64,000 nucleotides of DNA from Pseudomonas helmanticensis (GTDB lineage: Bacteria > Pseudomonadota > Gammaproteobacteria > Pseudomonadales > Pseudomonadaceae), in assembly GCF_900182985.1 (NCBI RefSeq), contig NZ_FXUY01000001.1, positions 4,909,501 through 4,973,500 on the forward strand, in the 5' to 3' direction. A model generated the notes under the pieces. That model saw nothing but the letters and a program-made list of their open reading frames with translations. It was not told the DNA's origin and did not search any database. Both the position numbers and the translations under genes were made by a program. Numbering within the stretch: the first letter of the stretch is position 1; each line of letters begins with the position of its first letter. Below are positions 25,715-33,499 of the stretch, piece after piece.

Positions 25715-26914
25715 ATGTCTGGCAATCGTGGTGTGGTGTATCTCGGCGCGGGCAAGGTCGAAGTACAGAAAATCGACTATCCGAAAATGCAGGACCCGCG
25801 CGGTCGCAAGATCGAGCACGGGGTCATTCTCAAAGTGGTTTCCACCAACATCTGCGGCTCCGACCAACACATGGTGCGCGGCCGTACCACGGCGCAGACC
25901 GGTCTGGTGCTGGGCCACGAAATCACCGGCGAGGTGATCGAAAAAGGCTCCGACGTCGAAAACCTGAAAATCGGTGATCTGGTCTCGGTACCGTTCAACG
26001 TTGCATGCGGGCGCTGCCGTTCCTGCAAAGAGCAACACACCGGCGTCTGCCTGACCGTCAACCCGGCCCGAGCCGGCGGTGCTTACGGTTACGTCGACAT
26101 GGGCGACTGGACCGGTGGCCAGGCCGAATACGTGCTGGTGCCGTACGCCGACTTCAACCTGCTGAAACTGCCGGACCGGGACAAGGCCATGGAGAAAATC
26201 CGCGACCTGACTTGCCTCTCCGACATCCTCCCGACCGGTTACCACGGCGCCGTGACAGCGGGCGTCGGCCCGGGTAGCACCGTGTACATTGCCGGCGCCG
26301 GCCCGGTCGGTCTGGCCGCTGCCGCTTCCGCGCGTCTGCTGGGGGCGGCGGTGGTGATCATCGGCGACGTCAACACCATCCGCCTGGCTCACGCCAAGGC
26401 TCAAGGTTTTGAAATTGTTGACCTGTCGAAAGACGCACCTTTGCACGAACAGATCGCCGCGTTGTTGGGCGAACCGGAAGTAGATTGCGCGGTGGACTGC
26501 GTCGGTTTCGAAGCCCGCGGTCACGGCCATGACGGTGCCAAATCGGAAGCACCGGCCACCGTACTCAACTCGCTGATGGGCGTGGTCCGCGTGGCGGGCA
26601 AGATCGGTATTCCGGGCCTGTATGTCACCGAAGATCCGGGTGCCGTCGACGCTGCGGCAAAAATGGGCAGCCTGAGCATTCGCTTCGGTCTGGGCTGGGC
26701 CAAGTCGCACAGCTTCCACACCGGCCAAACCCCAGTGATGAAGTACAACCGCCAACTGATGCAGGCGATCATGTGGGATCGCATCAACATTGCCGAAGTG
26801 GTGGGCGTGCAGGTGATCAGCCTCGATCAGGCGCCAGAAGGTTACGGCGAGTTCGATGCGGGCGTGCCGAAGAAGTTTGTGATTGATCCGCACAAATTGT
26901 TTAGTGCGGCGTAA
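25715..26914 (+). CDS. fdhA: Glutathione-independent formaldehyde dehydrogenase
   Basis: A 399-residue zinc-dependent medium-chain dehydrogenase. Catalytic zinc ligands are Cys 47 (NICGSDQH) and His 68/Glu 69 (GHEITGEV). The structural zinc cysteines are Cys 98, 101, 104 and 112. The Rossmann motif is GAGPVGLAAAASA. The long sequence and tightly bound NAD type match the Pseudomonas formaldehyde dismutase/dehydrogenase family. It oxidises formaldehyde released by betaine, dimethylglycine and sarcosine demethylation to formate. A clear terminator follows 14 bp after the stop. Confidence 0.95.
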   Translation: MSGNRGVVYLGAGKVEVQKIDYPKMQDPRGRKIEHGVILKVVSTNICGSDQHMVRGRTTAQTGLVLGHEITGEVIEKGSDVENLKIGDLVSVPFNVACGRCRSCKEQHTGVCLTVNPARAGGAYGYVDMGDWTGGQAEYVLVPYADFNLLKLPDRDKAMEKIRDLTCLSDILPTGYHGAVTAGVGPGSTVYIAGAGPVGLAAAASARLLGAAVVIIGDVNTIRLAHAKAQGFEIVDLSKDAPLHEQIAALLGEPEVDCAVDCVGFEARGHGHDGAKSEAPATVLNSLMGVVRVAGKIGIPGLYVTEDPGAVDAAAKMGSLSIRFGLGWAKSHSFHTGQTPVMKYNRQLMQAIMWDRINIAEVVGVQVISLDQAPEGYGEFDAGVPKKFVIDPHKLFSAA

Positions 26915-26928
26915 GTTTCGCTCCCATG

Positions 26929-26961
26929 AAAAAGGGCAACCTGTCGGGTTGCCCTTTTTTT
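26929..26961. terminator. Bidirectional rho-independent terminator after fdhA
   Basis: AAAAAGGGCAAC-CTGTCG-GGTTGCCC followed by a run of T: an 8-bp GC-rich stem with A and T runs on both sides. It serves fdhA and the convergent small secreted-protein gene. Confidence 0.93.
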
Positions 26962-26971
26962 ACGTTGGTTT

Positions 26972-27286
26972 TTATTCTTTGAACGAGCATTTGCTGGCGT
27001 CACCGTCAGCAGTAGCACAGTCATCACCTTTCCAGTTGCTCCCGGTGGCTTTAACCGGGGTCTCGTTTCGATAACTGATCGAGGCGCCGCGATCGCCCTT
27101 ACCTTCATACCGGCAAATAACCACCGATTTTGGTGTGTCTTTGTCTTTAAGGCGTGCGGAAGTGAAGGTGAGATCGTCGGCGTCTTGAGATTGGCTCACC
27201 GAGACTGTCGGGCAAGTAGCGGCATAGGCGGTACTCATCATGGCCAGACTCATCAGGACACCCGTGATAACTTTCAGCTTCATCAT
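26972..27286 (-). CDS. Small secreted protein with four cysteines (unknown)
   Basis: A 104-residue protein with a clear signal peptide (MMKLKVITGVLMSLAMMSTAYA, cleavage near residue 22). The mature part of about 82 residues has four Cys (about 25, 58, 89, 99), suggesting two disulfides in the periplasm. GGAG lies upstream of the start. I do not recognise the family with certainty; it resembles short DUF3757-like Pseudomonas exported proteins. It is monocistronic, shares a terminator with fdhA, and has no functional clue from context. Confidence 0.7.
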   Translation of the reverse strand: MMKLKVITGVLMSLAMMSTAYAATCPTVSVSQSQDADDLTFTSARLKDKDTPKSVVICRYEGKGDRGASISYRNETPVKATGSNWKGDDCATADGDASKCSFKE

Positions 27287-27414
27287 TTGTACTCCGTTAC
27301 ATAAATGGGAGCCGCAATACTCGCGTGGATGATGGTTGTCGCCTAGTGTCAGATCTGACAGGTTTATAGTTCGTTTTGAAATATCGATTCACATGGCGTG
27401 CAACTAAAGGGCCT

Positions 27415-27483
27415 AAAAGATCGCAGCCTTCGGCAGCTCCTACACCAATCCATGTAGGAGCTGCCGAAGGCTGCGATCTTTTG
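27415..27483. repeat. REP inverted repeat (GCAGCCTTCGGCAGCTCCTAC family)
   Basis: Two full arms facing outward, separated by CACCAATCCA. It lies downstream of the anti-sigma gene (minus strand) and upstream of the secreted-protein gene. Confidence 0.9.
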
Positions 27484-27494
27484 ATCTTCCGCAA

Positions 27495-28169
27495 TTAGAG
27501 GGCTGCCAAAGCACCCTGATAAAGAACCGGTCCAGTCGGCTGCCCGGTCGGCGAACCACCCTTCGGTTCCAGACTCACCGCCAGCGCAATCGGCTTCCCG
27601 ATCAGAGTCTTCTGCGCCTCGCTCAACTCGACCTTGCCCTTGCCACCCGCCGGGATCACACCCAGCGAGATCGGTTTGCCGTCGGCAGGGATTGCCCACA
27701 GTTCCAGGCTGCGATCAGGCGCGACGGAGGCCAGTGTCAGCGGCTCCACTTGCAGATAATCCGCATGCGCCTCGACCTTCAGCGCCGGTTGCGCCTCGGC
27801 GGTCAGCAGGGTGGCGCTGTAGCGGGTGTCGTCGCGGTTGTACAGCGAACCGAGGAACACCAGCACGACAATCGAGCAAGCTGCCGCCGAGAGTCGTAGC
27901 CAATTCCAGAACGGACGTTTCTCGGGGACATGCAGCACTTGCGGTTCGATGCGCGCGGTGATGCCTTGCCACACGCGGTCCGGCACCGGATGTTCCGGCA
28001 AGGATTCGGTGAGGCTGACCAGCGCTTCCTGCCACTGCGCCAGTTCGGCACGCAACGCAGGGTCATCCAGCAGCAATTGTTCAAAACGCCGACGTGCAGG
28101 CGCAGGCATCAGGCCGATGGCGTAATCGGCGGCGAGGGCGCGGCGCAGGGCGGGGGTCTGGTAGTTCAT
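27495..28169 (-). CDS. RskA-type anti-sigma factor
   Basis: A 224-residue membrane protein. The cytoplasmic N-terminus (DYAIGLMPAPARRRFEQLLLDDPALRAELAQWQ) resembles anti-sigma-K domains. One membrane helix (about 91-110, SAAACSIVVLVFLGSLY) is followed by a periplasmic domain with the RskA pattern RSLELWAIPADGKPISLGVI. Its ATG overlaps the sigma gene stop by 4 bp, a translational coupling typical of sigma/anti-sigma pairs. The zinc-binding HxxxCxxC motif is absent. It should hold the upstream sigma factor inactive until a signal arrives. Confidence 0.9.
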   Translation of the reverse strand: MNYQTPALRRALAADYAIGLMPAPARRRFEQLLLDDPALRAELAQWQEALVSLTESLPEHPVPDRVWQGITARIEPQVLHVPEKRPFWNWLRLSAAACSIVVLVFLGSLYNRDDTRYSATLLTAEAQPALKVEAHADYLQVEPLTLASVAPDRSLELWAIPADGKPISLGVIPAGGKGKVELSEAQKTLIGKPIALAVSLEPKGGSPTGQPTGPVLYQGALAAL

Positions 28170-28801
28170 GATTCAAGGCACCGGCGCAAGCGTTCCATGC
28201 CGCGGCGGATCCATGATTTGACCGTCCCCAGCGGTGTCGCGAGGTGTTCGGCGAGTTCCGTACACGACAATCCCTGAAAGTAGGCCACAGTGATCGACTG
28301 GCGCTGCATGCTTTCAAGCGTTTCCAGGCAACGGTTCAACGCATGAGCCTCACGGGCGCTGTCCAGTTGTTCGTGAGCCGAAGGACTGGCGTCCGCCAGC
28401 GCGTCCTGTTCCAGATCGGTCAGCGGGCGCTCGCGCTGTTTGCGCAACTGGTCGATGGCTTGATTGCGGGTGATGTTGATCATCCAGGTCAGCGGCGCCG
28501 ACAAGTGCGCTTGATAGCGCGAGGCGTTGTTCCAGATGCGCACGAAGGCTTCCTGCAATACTTCTTCAGCCAGATCCGCGCGGCCCATGAAACGCAGGGC
28601 CACGCCATGCAGGCGCGGGCCGACGCTGCGGTAGAGGGTTTCGAAGGCGCGACGGTCACCCAGTGAACACTGGGCCAACAGCTGTCGCAACTGATCGGTG
28701 TCGGCGGTGGAAATAGCGACTCTCCAGGCAAATGTCGGGCGACGAGGGCGCAGCTCGGGCTGTTCACAGGCTAGTTCAGCGATAGCGGTTGTGCCATTCA
28801 T
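28166..28801 (-). CDS. ECF sigma factor (SigK-like)
   Basis: A 211-residue ECF sigma factor. Region 2 is seen as DRRAFETLYRSVGPRLHGVALR...AEEVLQEAFVRIWNNASRY and APLTWMINITRNQAIDQLRKQ. Region 4 is TLESMQRQSITVAYFQGLSCTELAEHLATPLGTVKSWIRRGMERLR. The N-terminal 30 residues are unlike the family, so the true start may be later, but no better start codon is obvious. It is co-transcribed with the RskA-like anti-sigma. The regulon is not evident. Confidence 0.92.
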   Translation of the reverse strand: MNGTTAIAELACEQPELRPRRPTFAWRVAISTADTDQLRQLLAQCSLGDRRAFETLYRSVGPRLHGVALRFMGRADLAEEVLQEAFVRIWNNASRYQAHLSAPLTWMINITRNQAIDQLRKQRERPLTDLEQDALADASPSAHEQLDSAREAHALNRCLETLESMQRQSITVAYFQGLSCTELAEHLATPLGTVKSWIRRGMERLRRCLES

Positions 28802-28949
28802 CGCGGCAATTCCAGGGTTTCACGATTCATATACGTGGGTATGATGAAAATGGATGCGCAGGCGAGGAACATGCCCGCGAGTCCCCGGTCAAACCGGCAG
28901 TTTTATCGTCCATCGACGGACGGTTTTCACAGCGCAAGAGGATGTCTGA

Positions 28950-29507
28950 ATGAAGATTTCACGCGGTATTGCCATGGCTTCGCTGATGACCCTTGCGGCC
29001 AGCCCGGTGTTTGCCGGTTTCAGCCTGGACGATGTGACCAAGGCAGCTTCAAGCATGCAGGGCGGCAACGCGGCCACTGCTGCGGCACCGACCTCGGAAA
29101 CCGCTGGCCTGCTGCAAGCGGTCACCGGTCTGGGTGTTACCCCTCAGCAAGCCGTCGGCGGCACCAGTGCAATGCTTGGCCTGGCCAAGAACCAGTTGAG
29201 CAGCACCGATTATTCGCAGTTGGCCAAAGAAGTGCCGGGCATCGACAAGCTGTCGGGCGGTAGCGGCAACCTGGCAGCGTTGAGCGGGTTGTTGGGCTCG
29301 TCGGGCAAGTCGGCCGGTCTGGAAAACGCACTGGGCAACGTCAAGAACACCAGTGACCTGAACAACGCCTTCGGCGCGTTGGGCATGGACAGCGGCATGG
29401 TCGGCCAGTTTGCCCCGGTGTTGCTCAAGTATCTGGGTGACCAAGGCGTCGGCGGCCCGCTGCTGCAAAGCCTTGGCAGCATCTGGGGCGCCGGCACCGG
29501 TAGCTGA
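28950..29507 (+). CDS. DUF2780 exported protein
   Basis: A 185-residue protein with a signal peptide (cleavage after ASPVFA, about residue 22). The mature part is Gly/Ala/Ser/Leu-rich and matches the DUF2780 (VcgC/VcgE) family: LLQAVTGLGVTPQQAVGGTSAMLGLAKNQ, then VPGIDKLSGG. Its function is unknown; a periplasmic or outer-membrane location is expected. It is divergent from the ECF sigma gene across 148 bp and may belong to that regulon (inference). Its stop is 1 bp from the end of the convergent acyltransferase gene. Confidence 0.85.
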   Translation: MKISRGIAMASLMTLAASPVFAGFSLDDVTKAASSMQGGNAATAAAPTSETAGLLQAVTGLGVTPQQAVGGTSAMLGLAKNQLSSTDYSQLAKEVPGIDKLSGGSGNLAALSGLLGSSGKSAGLENALGNVKNTSDLNNAFGALGMDSGMVGQFAPVLLKYLGDQGVGGPLLQSLGSIWGAGTGS

Positions 29508-29508
29508 T

Positions 29509-30396
29509 TCAGCGCCGCTCGCTGCGCAGTTCGGCGATGCGTCGATCCTTGTCGTTCCAGAGCTGGTTGACCCAGTTCTGGACCGTCTGGCGAAACGCCG
29601 GATCGTTCTCGTAATCGCCCTGCCACAGCGCCGGATCGAGTTCGCGGGTCTGGATGTCGATGATCACGCGCGGCACGGCGCCGCTGATCAAATCCCAGAA
29701 GCCTGGAATTTTCTCCTGTGGATAAACCACAGTGACATCGAGAATCGCATCCAGCTGTTCACCCATCGCCGCCAAGACAAACGCCACGCCGCCAGCCTTG
29801 GGCTTGAGCAAATGGTTGAACGGTGATTGTTGCTCGGCGCTTTTCGCCGCCGTGTAGCGCGTGCCTTCCAGATAATTCACCACGGTCACTGGCTGTCGCT
29901 TGAACAGCTCGCAGGCCTGTTTGGTGATCTCCAGATCCTTGCCCGCCAGCTCGGGGTTCTTCGCCAGAAAGGCCTTGGTGTAGCGCTTCATGAACGGGTA
30001 ATCCAGCGCCCACCACGCCAGCCCCAGAAACGGCACCCAGATCAGTTCTTTCTTGAGGAAGAATTTGAAGAACGGCGTGCGCCGGTTCAGCGTCTGGATC
30101 AGCGCCGGGATGTCGACCCACGATTGGTGGTTGCTGACCACCAGGTACGAGGTGTCGCCACGCAGATCCTCGCCACCGCGAATGTCCCACTGAGTGGGGA
30201 TGCACAGGCGGAAAATCAGCTTGTCGATCTCGGCCCAGGTCTCGGCGATCCACATCACCGCCGACGACGCATAGTCGCGCCAGCGGCCCGGGGCGACCAG
30301 TTTGAGCAGGGCAAACACCAGCAACGGCCCGATCAGGATCAGGGTGTTGAGCAACAGCAGCAAGGTGACGAAACAGCCGGTGAGCAGGCGGCGCAT
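29509..30396 (-). CDS. Lysophospholipid acyltransferase family protein
   Basis: A 295-residue PlsC-type acyltransferase. One N-terminal membrane helix (about 7-32) is followed by the NHxxxxD catalytic motif as NHQSWVD (89-95), and later a VVNYLEGTRYT block for glycerophosphate binding. It resembles YihG-type 1-acyl-glycerol-3-phosphate acyltransferases. The start at 30396 (MRRLLTG) is preferred to upstream ATGs, which give no added conserved sequence. It acts at the inner membrane; the exact acyl acceptor is unknown. Confidence 0.88.
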   Translation of the reverse strand: MRRLLTGCFVTLLLLLNTLILIGPLLVFALLKLVAPGRWRDYASSAVMWIAETWAEIDKLIFRLCIPTQWDIRGGEDLRGDTSYLVVSNHQSWVDIPALIQTLNRRTPFFKFFLKKELIWVPFLGLAWWALDYPFMKRYTKAFLAKNPELAGKDLEITKQACELFKRQPVTVVNYLEGTRYTAAKSAEQQSPFNHLLKPKAGGVAFVLAAMGEQLDAILDVTVVYPQEKIPGFWDLISGAVPRVIIDIQTRELDPALWQGDYENDPAFRQTVQNWVNQLWNDKDRRIAELRSERR

Positions 30397-30496
30397 AAGC
30401 AACTCTTTGCAAACGGATGGGCGCGCCATGATAAGCAGCTTCGCGCGGCAGGCCAAATCAACGCTGACGAATGTTTCACTTTAGTCGCGTTAACCT

Positions 30497-30598
30497 GATC
30501 GTTCCCACGCTCTGCGTGGTAACGCCGCCCGGGACGCTCCGCGTCCCTGTGACGCAGAGCGTCACTGGATGCATGCCCACGCAGAGCGTGGGAACGAT
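30497..30598. repeat. REPIN (GATCGTTCCCACGC family)
   Basis: A 102-bp inverted repeat from GATCGTTCCCACGCTCTGCG to its complement ending GGAACGATC. It is a probable substrate of the RAYT at 14855 and lies between divergent genes. Confidence 0.9.
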
Positions 30599-30653
30599 CA
30601 AGCGCGCAACGGTCTAAAATTCCGTTGCCTAACTCCCCAAGGAAGCCCCTTAC

Positions 30654-31157
30654 GTGAAATCCCTCCTTGCACTGTTTGCCCTCGTCGCCCTGCCGGTCAT
30701 GGCCGCCGAGCCGACCCTGTACGGGCGCTACGAATACATCGCGCTGCCGGAAATCGGCGGCGAAGTGCTCAAGGCCAAGATGGACACCGGCGCGCTGACT
30801 GCCTCGCTGTCGGCCAAGGACATCGAAACCTTCACCCGCGATGGCGAGGATTGGGTGCGTTTCCGCCTCGGCACCAAGGACGCCAGCAACAAGGTCTACG
30901 AACACAAGGTCGCGCGGATCAGCAAGATCAAGAGCCGCTCGGATGAAGAGGACGAGGGCGAAAGCACCGAAGTCGCCAAGCGCCCGGTGGTCGACCTGGA
31001 GCTGTGCCTGGGCGACGTCAAGCGTACCGTAGAGGTCAACCTGACCGACCGCAGCAACTTCAATTATCCGCTGCTGATCGGTGCCAAAGCCTTGCGCGAG
31101 TTCGGTGCGGCAGTCAACCCGGCGCGGCGCTTCACGGCTGACAAACCGGACTGCTGA
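30654..31157 (+). CDS. Putative ATP-dependent zinc protease family protein (RimK-linked, PF05618-like)
   Basis: A 167-residue exported protein starting with GTG and AAGGAAG upstream. A signal peptide (cleavage near VMA-AEP) precedes a retropepsin-like domain: KAKMDTGALTASLSA holds the DTGA motif of this family, and NYPLLIGAKALREFG is the matching C-terminal strand. Despite the database name, the fold is that of an aspartic protease. Its function is uncertain. It is 72 bp upstream of creB and may share its transcript. Confidence 0.82.
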   Translation: MKSLLALFALVALPVMAAEPTLYGRYEYIALPEIGGEVLKAKMDTGALTASLSAKDIETFTRDGEDWVRFRLGTKDASNKVYEHKVARISKIKSRSDEEDEGESTEVAKRPVVDLELCLGDVKRTVEVNLTDRSNFNYPLLIGAKALREFGAAVNPARRFTADKPDC

Positions 31158-31229
31158 GCCAAGTGGTCTCATTGACGTAACGTCAGGCTTGGGGCACCGT
31201 TCGCGCACTCAACCACGGGCTCGGACGCC

Positions 31230-31910
31230 ATGCCTCATATCCTGATTGTCGAAGACGAAGCGGCGATTGCCGACACGCTGATTTTTGCCTTGCAGGGCGA
31301 GGGTTTCAGCACCACGTGGCTGAGCCTTGGCGCAGCGGCGCTGGAGCATCAGCGACAGACCCCGGCCGATCTGATCATCCTCGACATCGGCCTGCCGGAC
31401 ATCAGCGGTTTCGAGACCTGCAAACAGCTGCGGCGTTTCAGCGAAGTGCCGGTGTTGTTCCTCAGCGCCCGTGATGCCGAGATTGATCGCGTGGTCGGGC
31501 TGGAGATCGGCGCTGACGACTACGTGGTCAAGCCGTTCAGCCCGCGCGAAGTCGCGGCGCGGGTCAAGGCGATCCTCAAACGCATGGCGCCACGTCCCGC
31601 CATCGAGGCCGCTTCGGCGCTGTTTCGCATTGATCCCGAGCGCGTGCAGATCAGCTATCGAGGCCAGCCGCTGAGCCTGACCCGCCACGAATTCCGTCTG
31701 CTGCAATGCCTGCTCGAACAACCCGAGCGGGTGTTCAGCCGCGAACAATTGCTCGACGCGCTGGGCGTGGCGGCCGATGCCGGTTACGAGCGCAGCATCG
31801 ACAGCCACATCAAGAGCCTGCGCGCCAAGTTGCGGCTGGTGCGTGCCGCCGCCGAGCCGATCCAGACCCATCGCGGCCTCGGCTACAGCTATAGTCCGGG
31901 GCACAGCTGA
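31230..31910 (+). CDS. creB: Response regulator CreB
   Basis: A 226-residue OmpR/PhoB-family regulator. The receiver has an acidic pocket (VEDE), phospho-acceptor Asp 52 (LDIGLPDISG), Ser 79 and Lys 101 (KPFSPREV). The winged helix ends ...ERSIDSHIKSLRAKLRLV...HRGLGYSY. The stop overlaps the creC ATG by one base. Its partner creC and target gene creD follow, so CreB is favoured over other OmpR-type names. In other bacteria CreBC affects AmpC beta-lactamase expression and stress fitness. Confidence 0.93.
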   Translation: MPHILIVEDEAAIADTLIFALQGEGFSTTWLSLGAAALEHQRQTPADLIILDIGLPDISGFETCKQLRRFSEVPVLFLSARDAEIDRVVGLEIGADDYVVKPFSPREVAARVKAILKRMAPRPAIEAASALFRIDPERVQISYRGQPLSLTRHEFRLLQCLLEQPERVFSREQLLDALGVAADAGYERSIDSHIKSLRAKLRLVRAAAEPIQTHRGLGYSYSPGHS

Positions 31911-33328
31911 TGTCGTTGGGCCTGCGGATATTTCTGGTGTATGTGCTGTTTATCGGCCTCACCGGTTATTTCGTGCTCAATACGGTAATGGAAGAAATCC
32001 GTCCCGGCGTGCGTCAGTCCACCGAAGAAACCCTGGTGGACACCGCGAACCTGATGGCGGAAATCCTTCGTGACGACTTCAAGGCCGGCACCCTCAGCGA
32101 GAATCGCTGGCCGCAGTTGCTGCGCGCCTATGGCGAACGCCAGCCGCAAGCGACGATCTGGGGCTTGCCGAAAAATCAGGTCAACCACCGCATCTACGTA
32201 ACTGACGCCAAGGGCATCGTCGTCCTCGACTCCAGCGGGGTGGCGGTCGGTCAGGATTACTCGCGCTGGAACGACGTCTACCTGACCCTGCGCGGTGAGT
32301 ACGGCGCGCGCTCGAGCCGCAGCGATCCGAATGACGCCAACTCTTCGGTAATGCACGTCGGCGCGCCGATTCGCGATAACGGCAAAATCATCGGCGTGGT
32401 CACCGTGGCCAAGCCCAACAGTTCATTGCAGCCTTATGTTGATCGCACCGAGCGGCGCTTGCTGTTTTACGGCGCGGGTCTGATCGGCCTCGGTCTGCTC
32501 TTCGGTGCATTACTGTCGTGGTGGCTGAGCCGTGCGCTGCATCGTTTGACCGGTTACGCCCAAGCCGTCAGCGAAGGTCGGCGGGTGGAAGTGCCGCATT
32601 ATCGCGGCGGTGAACTGGAACAACTCGCCACCGCTGTGGAGCAGATGCGCACGCAACTGGAAGGCAAGGCCTACGTCGAGCGTTATGTGCACACACTGAC
32701 CCATGAATTGAAGAGCCCGCTGGCGGCGATTCGTGGCGCCGCCGAGTTGCTGCAAGGGGAAATGCAGCCGGTTCAGCGCCTGCGGTTTGTCGGCAACATC
32801 GACAGTGAAAGCGCGCGGATGCAGCAGTTGATCGAGCGGTTGCTGAATCTGGCGCAAGTCGAACAACGCCAAGGCCTGGAAGAACGGGTCGCGGTGCCAC
32901 TGGCGGTGTTGGTGGATGAGTTGTTGCAGGCGCAGGCCGCGCGGATTGAAGGTAAACAGCTGCGGATCGAGCAGATGATTGCGGCGGATCTGCTGTTGAC
33001 GGGCGAGCCGTTTCTGTTGCGCCAGGCGCTGGGCAATCTGCTGGAGAATGCCCTCGATTTCACCCCTCGAGAGGGGTTGTTGCGTTTCAGTGCCGAGCGG
33101 GTTGACGAGCAGATCGAGTTTCGTCTGTTCAATGAAACTGCGCCGATTCCTGACTACGCTTTGCCGCGTCTGACTGAGCGCTTCTACTCGTTGCCGCGTC
33201 CGGACAGTGGGCGCAAAAGCACGGGGTTGGGGCTTAACTTCGTTGAAGAAGTGGTCAAGTTGCATGGTGGGGTGATGCGGATTCGCAATGTCGAGAACGG
33301 GGTTGAAGTGAGATTGCGCTTGCCTTGA
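31910..33328 (+). CDS. creC: Sensor histidine kinase CreC
   Basis: A 472-residue membrane kinase. Helix 1 (about 6-24) and helix 2 (about 185-205) frame a periplasmic sensor of about 160 residues. A HAMP region follows, then the H-box THELKSPLAAIRGAAEL with His 265 as phosphorylation site. The HATPase part has LGNLLENALDFTP (N box) and STGLGLNFVEEVVKLHGG (G2 box). It is translationally coupled to creB. The sensed signal is unknown. Confidence 0.93.
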   Translation: MSLGLRIFLVYVLFIGLTGYFVLNTVMEEIRPGVRQSTEETLVDTANLMAEILRDDFKAGTLSENRWPQLLRAYGERQPQATIWGLPKNQVNHRIYVTDAKGIVVLDSSGVAVGQDYSRWNDVYLTLRGEYGARSSRSDPNDANSSVMHVGAPIRDNGKIIGVVTVAKPNSSLQPYVDRTERRLLFYGAGLIGLGLLFGALLSWWLSRALHRLTGYAQAVSEGRRVEVPHYRGGELEQLATAVEQMRTQLEGKAYVERYVHTLTHELKSPLAAIRGAAELLQGEMQPVQRLRFVGNIDSESARMQQLIERLLNLAQVEQRQGLEERVAVPLAVLVDELLQAQAARIEGKQLRIEQMIAADLLLTGEPFLLRQALGNLLENALDFTPREGLLRFSAERVDEQIEFRLFNETAPIPDYALPRLTERFYSLPRPDSGRKSTGLGLNFVEEVVKLHGGVMRIRNVENGVEVRLRLP

Positions 33329-33350
33329 TACCGAGGTGCGGCTATTGCGA

Positions 33351-33418
33351 GCTGGCTCACTCCTACAGTTTGGAATGCGTTCCCCTGTAGGAGCTGCCGA
33401 AGGCTGTGATCTTTTGAT
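33351..33418. repeat. Hybrid REP pair with arms of two different families
   Basis: The left arm (GCGAGCTGGCTCACTCCTAC) belongs to the GTAGGAGTGAGCC family. The right arm (GTAGGAGCTGCCGAAGGCTG) belongs to the GCCGAAGG family. They share only the CTCCTACAG/CTGTAGGAG core. The pair lies between creC and creD. Confidence 0.8.
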
Positions 33419-33420
33419 CC

Positions 33421-33458
33421 CCACACAAACTCCACAATCTCCCCACATTCCTCCCACA
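33421..33458 (+). promoter_or_regulatory. Four CCACA direct repeats at 11-nt period upstream of creD
   Basis: CCACA occurs at 33421, 33432, 33443 and 33454, each separated by exactly 6 nt. The array ends 41 nt before the creD ATG. Known: the E. coli cre tag is TTCAC-N6-TTCAC, the same 11-nt geometry. Inferred: a CreB binding array with a changed core sequence. Confidence 0.6.
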
Positions 33459-33499
33459 ACCAATCACCAGACTCTGCCCATCCAAACAGGGAGAGTCCC

